From assembly GCA_009692275.1 (NCBI GenBank), contig SHZL01000145.1, forward strand, positions 1 through 7,117: 7,117 nucleotides of DNA, in the 5' to 3' direction. Below are positions 1 through 5,881 of the stretch, in pieces. Under the pieces are notes generated by a model that saw nothing but the letters and a program-made list of their open reading frames with translations, did not search any database and was not told the DNA's origin. The stretch comes from Lysobacterales bacterium. Lineage in GTDB: Bacteria; Pseudomonadota; Gammaproteobacteria; Xanthomonadales; SZUA-36. How positions within the stretch are numbered: position 1 is the first letter of the stretch; every line of letters begins with the position of its first letter. The position numbers and the translations under genes are program-made.

Positions 1-917
1 AAGAGCCGGTTAACAAGACATTCAGCGCTGGCTGGCTGGCGATGATCGAGCATTATTTTTTTGCTGCCTGGATTCCGGCCGCTGACGAGCAAGCAACCTA
101 CTCCACGCACGTAATCACGCCCGGCGATGGCGCATTGCCACGCTACATAGCGCGAGATGTTTCACCGCTACAAAGCGCCATTCCAGGGGGCAAGGTTGAA
201 TTCGGCAGCCGCCTCTACCTTGGTCCCAAGTTGCAGGAACACCTCAGCCAGGTTGCACCCGGACTCGAACTGACTGTGAATTACGGCATTTTTACCGTGT
301 TTTCCAAACCGCTGTTCTGGCTGCTTGCGCACATTCACCAGCTCGTGGGCAATTGGGGCTGGGCGATTGTATTACTCACCGTTCTGGTCAAGGCGGTGTT
401 TTTCAAACTTACTGAAACGCAATACAAGTCCATGGCGCGCATGCGCAAGTTACAGCCGCGCATCGAGCAACTCAAAGAACGATATGGCGATGACCGGCAA
501 CGCATGAGCCAGGAAATGATGGGGCTGTATAAAACCGAAAAGGCCAACCCGCTCAGCGGTTGCCTGCCCATGCTGGTGCAGATTCCTGTGTTCATTGCGT
601 TGTACTGGGTATTGCTGGAATCGGTGGAGTTGCGCCAGGCGCCGTTTATTTTGTGGGTTACCAACCTGTCCGTTCGCGATCCGTATTTTGTGCTGCCCCT
701 GCTCAACGCCAGCTTCATGATCGCCACCCAGAGGCTGACTCCGATGGCCGGCATGGACCCCCTGCAGGCCAAGATGATGAGCCTGATGCCCGTGGTATTT
801 GCGGTGATGTTTGCATTTTTTCCGGCTGGCCTGGTGTTGTACTGGGCAACCAACGCGGGACTTTCGCTCGCACAGCAGGTGTATATCACGCGCAAAATCG
901 CTGCCGGAGACAAGTGA
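1..917 (+). CDS. yidC: Membrane protein insertase YidC, 3' part (5' end outside the window)
   Basis: YidC inserts and folds inner-membrane proteins, alone or with SecYEG. The frame is open from the window edge (first full codon at base 3), so about 304 C-terminal residues are seen; the ATG at 42 is internal, not the start. Visible are the end of the periplasmic domain (FGSRLYLGPK), the first core membrane helix (NWGWAIVLLTVLVKAVFF, about 349-406), the cytoplasmic helical hairpin (SMARMRKLQPRIEQLKERYGDD), the helix NPLSGCLPMLVQIPVFIALYW followed by the signature VELRQAPF, and the last helices ending in FPAGLVLYW. The core closely resembles gammaproteobacterial YidC. Lys (codon 390-392) sits where E. 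coli has the groove arginine (Arg366), a conservative change. The C-terminal tail is short (KIAAGDK). The stop overlaps the mnmE start by 4 bp, so the two are probably translated together. Confidence 0.97.
   Translation, partial: EPVNKTFSAGWLAMIEHYFFAAWIPAADEQATYSTHVITPGDGALPRYIARDVSPLQSAIPGGKVEFGSRLYLGPKLQEHLSQVAPGLELTVNYGIFTVFSKPLFWLLAHIHQLVGNWGWAIVLLTVLVKAVFFKLTETQYKSMARMRKLQPRIEQLKERYGDDRQRMSQEMMGLYKTEKANPLSGCLPMLVQIPVFIALYWVLLESVELRQAPFILWVTNLSVRDPYFVLPLLNASFMIATQRLTPMAGMDPLQAKMMSLMPVVFAVMFAFFPAGLVLYWATNAGLSLAQQVYITRKIAAGDK
906..909 (+). promoter_or_regulatory. Shine-Dalgarno GGAG before the GTG start of mnmE
   Basis: GGAG lies in the last codons of yidC, only 4 nt before the GTG at 914. 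The spacing is short, but the site supports the GTG that overlaps the yidC stop (GTGA), suggesting translational coupling. Confidence 0.5.
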
Positions 918-2281
918 GAAAAGCGGGTACGGACACCATCTGCGCTATCGCGACGCCGGCCGGGATGGGGGGCATCGGCATCATTCGTGTCAGCGGCCCG
1001 GCCGCCCCGGCAATTGCAACGGCCATTTGTGGCCGCCTGCCGGCACATCGCGTGGCTACCCATGTCGGTTTTCGAGCTGCTGATGGCTGCAACATTGACC
1101 ACGGCATTGCTGTGTATTTCCCTGCACCGCACTCATTCACGGGTGAGGACGTGCTGGAGCTTCAGGGCCATGGCGGGCCGGTGGTGATGCAGATGTTGCT
1201 GCGCCGCGTGATGTCCCTGGGCGCTCGCGCAGCGCGCGCAGGTGAATTCTCTGAGCGCGCGTTTCTCAATGACAAACTGGACCTGGCACAGGCGGAGGCC
1301 ATTGCCGACCTGATCAGCTCCGGCACCGAGGCTGCCGCACGCGCGGCACACCGCTCACTGTCCGGGGCCTTTTCCCGGCGCATTGAGGAATTGCAGGAAC
1401 GCCTCACCGGCATGCGGGTGTATGTCGAAGCAGCCATCGACTTTCCCACTGAAGAAATCGACTTTCTGGCCGACAGCGCGCTGCTGCAGCGTTTGCAGGA
1501 AACGCAGCAGGGTTTGCGCAGCTTGCTGGCTGAAGCGCAGCAGGGTCGCCTGTTGCGCGACGGCATGGTGTTGGCCATTATTGGCCGGCCCAATGCCGGC
1601 AAGTCCAGTTTGCTCAATGCCCTTTCCGGGCAGGACAGCGCCATCGTCACGGCCATTCCGGGTACCACGCGCGATGTGCTGCGCGAATGGATAGACCTGG
1701 ACGGCATGCCGGTGCACGTGGCCGATACCGCCGGCATTCGTGACACAACTGACGTAATTGAAGCGGAAGGAGTCAGGCGCGCCCGCCACGCATTGCAAGC
1801 CGCCGATATCGTCCTGCTGATCGTGGATGTCAGCGCCGATGTGGATGGACAGCTTGAGTTACTGACAGAGTTGCCGGACCCGGAAAGGTGCATCCTCATA
1901 TACAACAAGATGGACTTGCTTGGGCAGTCGCCGGAGGCATGGCCCGATCCCACGCAGGGACAGCGCTATCCGGCGGGTGTAGCACTTTCTGCACGAACCG
2001 GCGAAGGCCTCGCCACCCTGAAGGCACGGATTCGGCAAACATCAGGGGCTGCAGAACAGGCAGAGGGTGGCTTTTCTGCGCGGCAACGTCATGTGGACGC
2101 ATTGAAACGGGCTGAACACCACTTGCTGGAGGGTGAATTGCGCTTGACCCAGGACCAGGCTGGCGAACTGCTGGCGGAAGAACTGCGCCTGGCGCAGCGT
2201 GCCCTGGGGGAAATCACCGGCGAGGTGCTGCCGGATGACTTGCTGGGTTCAATCTTCGCGAGCTTTTGTATCGGCAAATAG
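914..2281 (+). CDS. mnmE: tRNA modification GTPase MnmE (TrmE)
   Basis: MnmE works with MnmG to add the (carboxymethyl)aminomethyl group to C5 of the wobble uridine U34 in certain tRNAs. With the GTG start at 914 the product is 455 residues, matching the usual length (E. coli 454) and giving the normal N-terminus TDTICAIATPAGMGGIGIIRVSG. Domains in order: N-terminal folate-binding domain (about 1-120); helical domain (about 120-210) with the conserved FLNDKLDLAQAEAIADLI; G domain with G1 GRPNAGKS (224-231), G2/K-loop TTRD (251-254), G3 DTAG (271-274) and G4 NKMD (331-334); then the second helical part ending in the signature FCIGK with the conserved Cys452. All key motifs are intact. The same frame is open upstream inside yidC, but translation from there would add non-family sequence. 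It ends 6 nt before the convergent regulator gene. Confidence 0.97.
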   Translation: MRKAGTDTICAIATPAGMGGIGIIRVSGPAAPAIATAICGRLPAHRVATHVGFRAADGCNIDHGIAVYFPAPHSFTGEDVLELQGHGGPVVMQMLLRRVMSLGARAARAGEFSERAFLNDKLDLAQAEAIADLISSGTEAAARAAHRSLSGAFSRRIEELQERLTGMRVYVEAAIDFPTEEIDFLADSALLQRLQETQQGLRSLLAEAQQGRLLRDGMVLAIIGRPNAGKSSLLNALSGQDSAIVTAIPGTTRDVLREWIDLDGMPVHVADTAGIRDTTDVIEAEGVRRARHALQAADIVLLIVDVSADVDGQLELLTELPDPERCILIYNKMDLLGQSPEAWPDPTQGQRYPAGVALSARTGEGLATLKARIRQTSGAAEQAEGGFSARQRHVDALKRAEHHLLEGELRLTQDQAGELLAEELRLAQRALGEITGEVLPDDLLGSIFASFCIGK

Positions 2282-2287
2282 AACGGC

Positions 2288-2647
2288 TCAGACCGGGCAG
2301 TAAATATCGTGTAAGAGCTTGATGATTTTCCGGGCGGGCGTTTCAGTCAGGCGATAGAAAATGGTCTGGCTGACACGCCGGGTCTGCACCAGGCCCTGCT
2401 CACGCAGCACGGCAAGGTGTTGCGACAGCGCAGACTGGCTAAGATCAACCCGTTCGTTCAATTGTCTCACCGAGCATTCACCTTCAGCCAGCACGCACAG
2501 GATGATCAGGCGGCTCTCGTTGGCCAATCCCTTGAGCAGGCTCGCAGCATCGCTGGCGCTGCGCCGCATGGCCTTCCAGTCCAACCCGGCCAGTTTGTTC
2601 CTTGCCAGGGTTCTCTTTGCCGGGTATTTCTGCTTGGCGGTGCTCAT
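2288..2647 (-). CDS. bigR: ArsR/SmtB-family regulator of the BigR/SqrR sulfide-persulfide type
   Basis: A 119-residue winged-helix repressor. The ArsR core runs from about residue 32 (ASDAASLLKGLANESRLIIL) through the recognition helix (LSQSALSQHLAVLREQGLV, about 69-87) and the wing (TRRVSQTIFYRL). Cysteines are at 51, 58 and 117. Cys51, at the end of the helix in RLIILC, and Cys117, in IYCPV near the C-terminus, align with the sensor pair of SqrR (Cys41/Cys107) and BigR (Cys42/Cys108) and have the same 66-residue spacing. In those proteins persulfide or tetrasulfide formation between the pair releases DNA. The ELxC metal motif of ArsR/SmtB is absent. The N-terminal extension of about 25 basic residues is of unknown role. 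It is divergent from the persulfide dioxygenase gene, the classic bigR-blh association. ATG at 2647 has no strong Shine-Dalgarno. The family call is firm; the symbol rests on the cysteine pair and the neighbour. Confidence 0.85.
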   Translation of the reverse strand: MSTAKQKYPAKRTLARNKLAGLDWKAMRRSASDAASLLKGLANESRLIILCVLAEGECSVRQLNERVDLSQSALSQHLAVLREQGLVQTRRVSQTIFYRLTETPARKIIKLLHDIYCPV

Positions 2648-2672
2648 CAGGCTGCGAATGTTATTTGCAAGC

Positions 2673-2693
2673 TAGCTAAATTACAATTATCTA
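2673..2693. promoter_or_regulatory. Candidate BigR-type operator (imperfect dyad)
   Basis: TAGCTAA, ten bases, TCTA forms an imperfect 21-bp dyad centred on 2683: 7 of 10 base pairs are symmetric (TAG.TAA.T...A.TTA.CTA). It overlaps the predicted -10 elements in both directions. A related block occurs in the rhodanese/yeiH gap at 4052-4072. The position and AT-rich dyad fit an ArsR-family operator; binding is inferred. Confidence 0.45.
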
Positions 2694-2722
2694 CATAAGC
2701 CATTTTGAATACAAACGGAGTT

Positions 2723-2727
2723 GAGGG
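2723..2727 (+). promoter_or_regulatory. Shine-Dalgarno GAGGG before the GTG start of blh
   Basis: GAGGG lies 9 nt before the GTG at 2737, which supports that start over the in-frame GTG at 2743. Confidence 0.55.
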
Positions 2728-2736
2728 ACACTACCC

Positions 2737-3624
2737 GTGAGCGTGGAAATCACACCCAGTTACGAACCGGAGTCTGGCACCTGGACCTATCTGCTCGCCG
2801 ACCCGGTACAGTGCGTTGCCGTCATCATCGATCCTGTATGGGTGTTTGACCCGGTTTCAGGCCGGGTAAGCACGCAGCAGATTGACGTCCTGCTCAACAT
2901 TGCGCAGCAGCGCAATTACCGCATCGAGTGGGTGCTGGAAACGCACGCCCATGCGGACCACCTCTCGTCCGCCGGGTATATCCGCGACCAAACCGGTGCC
3001 AGGATTGCCATTGGCCGCGGCATATGCGCGGTGCAGAAAACCTTTACCAGGGTGTTCAATCTCAAAGATATTGCGACTGATGGCAGCCAGTTTGACCGCC
3101 TGCTTGACGATGGTGACATGATTCCGCTTGGGGCACTGGCCATTCGTGTTATGCAGACCCCCGGGCACACCGGTGATAGCCTTACTTACCTCGTGGAGGA
3201 TGCCGCCTTTATTGGCGATACCCTGTTCGCTCCGCCTTATGGAACGGCGCGCTGTGATTTTCCGGGTGGTAACGCCTCAGACTTGTTTGATTCCATCCAG
3301 CGGATTCATGGCTTGCCGGACACAACCCGGTTGTTTCTTTGCCACGACTATGCCAAAGACGGCACGCCACCGGTCAACATGGTCCCAATCAGCGAATCAC
3401 GCCAGAACAACATTCACATCAAGACCGGGACCGACCGGGAAGCGTACATAGCCATGCGCACCCAGCGGGACGCCAGGCTGTCCTTGCCGCGGCTGCTCCT
3501 GCCGGCGCTGCAGGTCAACATTCGCGCCGGATCGGCTCCCGCCGGGGACGACAACGATGTGCCTTACCTGCGTCTGCCCTTCAACCGCACGATTGCGCAA
3601 ATACTTGCTGGGGAAAGTCACTGA
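2737..3624 (+). CDS. blh: Blh/ETHE1-type persulfide dioxygenase (metallo-beta-lactamase fold)
   Basis: Predicted non-heme iron enzyme that oxidises glutathione persulfide to sulfite, removing sulfane sulfur made from sulfide. The 295-residue protein has the MBL-fold motif THAHADH (His70, His72, Asp74, His75), the second metal histidine in TPGHTGD (His144), the bridging Asp161 in FIGDTLF and His203 in LCHDY. In the persulfide dioxygenase group iron uses two histidines and the bridging aspartate. The signature GTARCDFPGG (169-178) carries the Arg and Asp typical of the glutathione-binding ETHE1/Blh group, and the C-terminal block PRLLLPALQVNIRAG with the final YLRLPFN is typical of Blh. It starts at GTG with a good Shine-Dalgarno. 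There is no fused rhodanese domain; a free rhodanese lies just downstream on the other strand. The adjacent BigR-like regulator supports the role. No activity can be proven from sequence. Confidence 0.9.
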   Translation: MSVEITPSYEPESGTWTYLLADPVQCVAVIIDPVWVFDPVSGRVSTQQIDVLLNIAQQRNYRIEWVLETHAHADHLSSAGYIRDQTGARIAIGRGICAVQKTFTRVFNLKDIATDGSQFDRLLDDGDMIPLGALAIRVMQTPGHTGDSLTYLVEDAAFIGDTLFAPPYGTARCDFPGGNASDLFDSIQRIHGLPDTTRLFLCHDYAKDGTPPVNMVPISESRQNNIHIKTGTDREAYIAMRTQRDARLSLPRLLLPALQVNIRAGSAPAGDDNDVPYLRLPFNRTIAQILAGESH

Positions 3625-3678
3625 ACCCGGTTATCCGGCTGCGAACAGGGCAGAGGGCTGGCACGAGGTGCGGCCTGG

Positions 3679-4026
3679 CTAGACGTTGGTCTGGTCTGCG
3701 TTTGCGCGCGCTTCTTCCAGTCCGCCGAGGTTGGCAGCCAGGATGAAGCCCAGCGCGTGCAGGGTCTCCTTGGCGAGACCTGCCCTGCGCCCAGTTTCGC
3801 AGTAGAGGTAAATCACAGAGTCCTTGCCCACCCCAAGGCAGGCGATTTGCGTGCCGATGTGTTCATGCGGCATGTTCACCGCTCCTGGCAGGTGCGACTC
3901 GTCGAATTCCTCTGCAGTGCGGACATCAATCCAGGTAATTTCGCGTGCGCGGGCCAAGGCTGTTACCAGCGGAGCCAGAGCGACGACATGGTGCAGAGCA
4001 AGGATTTGAAGTTCATGTGTTGTCAT
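3679..4026 (-). CDS. Single-domain rhodanese-like sulfurtransferase
   Basis: A 115-residue cytoplasmic rhodanese that would move sulfane sulfur between thiols through a cysteine persulfide. It shows the family start WIDVRTAEEFDESHLPGAVNMPH (about 32-54), with the CH2A-like motif around DVR, and the active-site loop YCETGRRAG with catalytic Cys76 and the CxxGxR pattern, then a helix and the ALGF/NLGGL strand typical of the C-terminus. Cys63 is a second cysteine. I chose the ATG at 4026 (MTTHELQ) because the longer open frame to 4338 would encode Gln/Cys-rich, non-family sequence and run through the promoter region and into yeiH. The Shine-Dalgarno is weak. It ends 54 nt from the convergent blh gene and is divergent from yeiH. 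Single-domain rhodaneses commonly accompany persulfide dioxygenases, where they make or use glutathione persulfide. Confidence 0.9.
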   Translation of the reverse strand: MTTHELQILALHHVVALAPLVTALARAREITWIDVRTAEEFDESHLPGAVNMPHEHIGTQIACLGVGKDSVIYLYCETGRRAGLAKETLHALGFILAANLGGLEEARANADQTNV

Positions 4027-4051
4027 CCCGCGGTTTGGGTTAAGTAACCAG

Positions 4052-4072
4052 TAGCTAATGTATAATAGTCTA
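4052..4072. promoter_or_regulatory. Candidate operator sharing the motif of the bigR/blh promoter
   Basis: TAGCTAA (4052-4058), ten bases, TCTA (4069-4072) repeats the layout of 2673-2693; 16 of 21 positions are identical without gaps, and ATATAAG follows here where CATAAG follows there. It contains the TATAAT of the yeiH promoter. Internal symmetry is weaker than at the first site (5 of 10 pairs). Regulation by the BigR-like protein is inferred. Confidence 0.42.
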
Positions 4073-4113
4073 ATATAAGTCATCTCGGGGAATCGGACGC
4101 TCATTCCGCTGAG

Positions 4114-4129
4114 CCGCGCGCGAACGCGG
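4114..4129 (+). other. Small GC hairpin in the yeiH leader
   Basis: CCGCG (4114-4118) pairs with CGCGG (4125-4129) around a 6-nt loop, in the predicted leader of yeiH. No U-tract follows, so it is not an intrinsic terminator. Its role is unknown; it could simply reflect local GC content. Confidence 0.3.
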
Positions 4130-4167
4130 GGACCGACAAGCAACCACCATTGAGCGTAGGCGCCTAG

Positions 4168-5223
4168 ATGAATATTCTTCCCGGGTTGGTTCTGGCATTG
4201 GTGCTCGCATTCGCTGGGGGCTATCTGGCAGATCTGATCGGCGTGACCTGGATGGGTCTGCCCAAAAGCCCTGTCAGTCCCATTATGCTGGCCATCCTGT
4301 TGGGCATCCTGGTACGCAACACGCTGGGCCTGGCGCAAGTATTCGAGCCGGGCGTGCGTTTCTGCCTCGAGCGCATTTTGCGCTGGGGCATTGTGTTGCT
4401 GGGCATTCGGCTCAGCCTCGGTGAAGTGGGGGAAATCGGGCTCAAGGCCCTGCCGGTCGTGATCGTGTGCGTGACGGTTGCGCTGCTGGTCGTTACATGG
4501 TTGAGCCGTCGGCTTGGCCTGTCAGGGCGCCTGGGCACCCTCATCGCGGCCGGCACTGCGATCTGCGGGGCAACAGCGATTGTCGCCCTGTCACCAGCTA
4601 TTAACGCCAAAGATGATGAAACTGCTTATGCAGTGGCCTGCATCGCACTGTTTGGCATGGTGGCGATGCTTACCTACCCTTTTGCAGCGCACTGGCTGTT
4701 TGCCGGCGATGCGTTTCGCGCCGGCCTGTTCCTGGGCACATCCGTGCATGATACCTCGCAGGTCGCAGGAGCCGGCCTGGTATACCAGGAATACTTTGGT
4801 GACCCGGCCGTACTCAACGTGGCGACGGTGACCAAACTGGTGCGCAACCTGGGCATACTGATCGTCATACCCTTGCTCAGCATCCTGTATCACCGCAAGT
4901 CCGGTACGGGTGAAGTTCGCCCCAGCCTGTGGTCGATGGTGCCGCTGTTCGTTATTGGCTTTGCGCTGATGAGCCTGCTGCGCACCATGGGTGACATGGG
5001 TGAGCGCCCATTCGGCTTGCTGGATCCAGTCACCTGGCAATCCCTTATTTCCATTGCCACGCAGACGGCGGACTACTGCCTGAGAATCGCCATGGCTGCG
5101 GTCGGTCTTGGCACTGGCCTGGCCAGCCTTAAAGCGAGCGGCGTCAAACCCCTGGGTGTCGGTTTGTTTTCAGCGGTGCTGGTGGGTGGCGTAAGCTACA
5201 CTCTGATTTCGCTGCTGTACTAG
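4168..5223 (+). CDS. yeiH: YeiH/UPF0324-family membrane protein, putative sulfate/sulfite exporter
   Basis: A 351-residue polytopic inner-membrane protein of the YeiH (COG2855) putative sulfate exporter family, with roughly ten hydrophobic segments spread over the whole length and usual family size. Family signatures are the segment GIVLLGIRLSLGEVG (74-88), GTAICGATAIVALSPAI (129-145) and GTSVHDTSQVAGAG (190-203), followed by VTKLVRN (221-227) and the closing GLGTGLASLK (313-322). The substrate of the family is not settled; sulfur oxyanions are proposed by association. Here the setting among a persulfide dioxygenase, a rhodanese and sulfur carriers supports export of sulfite, sulfate or thiosulfate, but this is inference. 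The ATG at 4168 gives the normal N-terminus; its Shine-Dalgarno is weak. It is followed 44 nt later by the AhpD-like gene on the same strand, so the two may be one transcript. Confidence 0.9.
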   Translation: MNILPGLVLALVLAFAGGYLADLIGVTWMGLPKSPVSPIMLAILLGILVRNTLGLAQVFEPGVRFCLERILRWGIVLLGIRLSLGEVGEIGLKALPVVIVCVTVALLVVTWLSRRLGLSGRLGTLIAAGTAICGATAIVALSPAINAKDDETAYAVACIALFGMVAMLTYPFAAHWLFAGDAFRAGLFLGTSVHDTSQVAGAGLVYQEYFGDPAVLNVATVTKLVRNLGILIVIPLLSILYHRKSGTGEVRPSLWSMVPLFVIGFALMSLLRTMGDMGERPFGLLDPVTWQSLISIATQTADYCLRIAMAAVGLGTGLASLKASGVKPLGVGLFSAVLVGGVSYTLISLLY

Positions 5224-5250
5224 GCCCTGTTAACACCAGGCCCTGAATCC

Positions 5251-5263
5251 ACCGGAGTCCGGT
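5251..5263 (+). repeat. Palindrome ACCGGA-G-TCCGGT holding the Shine-Dalgarno of the AhpD-like gene
   Basis: A perfect 6+1+6 palindrome contains the GGAG (5254-5257) that lies 10 nt before the ATG at 5268. As RNA it could form a 4-bp stem with a GAGUC loop, partly exposing or hiding the ribosome site. An 8-bp direct repeat AGGCCCTG (5222-5229, 5238-5245) lies just upstream. Confidence 0.4.
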
Positions 5264-5267
5264 CACG

Positions 5268-5876
5268 ATGGCATACATCAAAGTAGTTCAACCCGATGTA
5301 GCGGAAGGCAAGCTGGCAGATTTGTTTAATCGGGTTCGCGGCCCCAACGGCCAGGTTGACAATGTACTGCAGATTCACAGCCTGCGGCCGCATACGATGC
5401 TCGGCCACATGGGTTTATACAAGGCCGTTCTGCACCACCCGGGTAACTCCCTGCCAGCCTGGTTTCTCGAATCGGTAGGTGTGCTGGTCAGCATGCTTAA
5501 TGCGTGCGCCTATTGCGAGCACCATCACAGCGAAGGTCTGAAGCGGCTTTTGCAGTCCGTACCAGGTCGTTACGAGGCGTGTCTCGCGCAATTGCGATCG
5601 GCTGAACCGGGGCATCCCTTCACCACCGCACAGAGCGCCGCCCTTGACTACGTGCGTAAGTTAACCCTCTCACCAGGAGCCATTGCCCGACAGGATGTTG
5701 ATGCGCTGCGGGTCGCGGGGAACAGTGACGGTGAAATCCTTGAAATGAACCAGGTCGCCAGTTACTTCGCCTACGTCAACCGCACAGTGCTCGGGCTCGG
5801 TGTGTCCATCGAAGGTGAACTGCTCGGCCTGTCGCCGCAGGAATCGGCAGACCTGGAGGACTGGGCGCACGCATAG
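5268..5876 (+). CDS. AhpD/carboxymuconolactone decarboxylase-like protein (peroxidase-related)
   Basis: A 202-residue, soluble, mainly helical protein of the AhpD-like superfamily, in the subgroup often named uncharacterised peroxidase-related protein. The AhpD motif is complete: Glu68, then Cys80-x2-Cys83-x3-His87 (CAYCEHHH), with the same 12-residue spacing between Glu and first Cys as in AhpD. A second helical half (about 120-190) contains ILEMNQVASYFAYVNR. In AhpD this cysteine pair reduces a peroxiredoxin partner; other members have hydroperoxidase activity. True carboxymuconolactone decarboxylase function is unlikely with the redox cysteines and this setting. It probably shares a transcript with yeiH and ends 5 nt from the convergent tusA. 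A link to persulfide or peroxide handling is inferred from the neighbours only. The substrate is unknown. Confidence 0.85.
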   Translation: MAYIKVVQPDVAEGKLADLFNRVRGPNGQVDNVLQIHSLRPHTMLGHMGLYKAVLHHPGNSLPAWFLESVGVLVSMLNACAYCEHHHSEGLKRLLQSVPGRYEACLAQLRSAEPGHPFTTAQSAALDYVRKLTLSPGAIARQDVDALRVAGNSDGEILEMNQVASYFAYVNRTVLGLGVSIEGELLGLSPQESADLEDWAHA

Positions 5877-5881
5877 TACGG

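Larger units (their letters stand above)
2648..2736. promoter_or_regulatory. Divergent promoter region between bigR-like and blh genes
   Basis: This 89-bp AT-rich gap must hold the promoters of both flanking genes. For the regulator (minus strand), TTGTAT (plus 2709-2714) and GATAAT (plus 2686-2691) are separated by 17 nt, a good match to sigma-70. For blh (plus strand), a weaker pair is TTGCAA (2665-2670) and TATCTA (2688-2693), also 17 nt apart. The two -10 elements overlap each other and the dyad at 2673-2693, so one bound repressor could shut off both genes. Promoter positions are read by eye. Confidence 0.55.
4027..4167. promoter_or_regulatory. Divergent promoter region between rhodanese and yeiH genes
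   Basis: This 141-bp gap has an AT-rich half next to the rhodanese and a GC-rich leader next to yeiH. On the plus strand a perfect TATAAT (4061-4066) is a good -10 for yeiH, with only a weak -35 (GGTTAA, 4038-4043, 17 nt away). The start of transcription would be near 4073, leaving a leader of about 95 nt. I could not find a convincing minus-strand -35 for the rhodanese. Confidence 0.5.

Noticed and set aside
560..913. Upstream extension of the mnmE frame within yidC
   Set aside because: The encoded sequence has no MnmE resemblance and overlaps yidC; the GTG at 914 gives the correct family length.
335..1132. 265-codon open frame on the minus strand across yidC and mnmE
   Set aside because: It is antisense to two strongly recognised genes, has low-complexity Arg/Ser/Asn-rich sequence and no family resemblance.
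1162..1953. 263-codon open frame on the minus strand inside mnmE
   Set aside because: It is Ser/Arg-rich and opposite the fully conserved GTPase; typical shadow of a GC-rich gene.
3625..3678. Possible terminator between blh and rhodanese (CCGG-TTAT-CCGG at 3627-3638)
   Set aside because: The stem is only 4 bp and no T-run follows on either strand.
4027..4338. N-terminal extension of the rhodanese frame
   Set aside because: It would run over the promoter region and into yeiH, and encodes Gln/Arg-rich sequence unlike any rhodanese.
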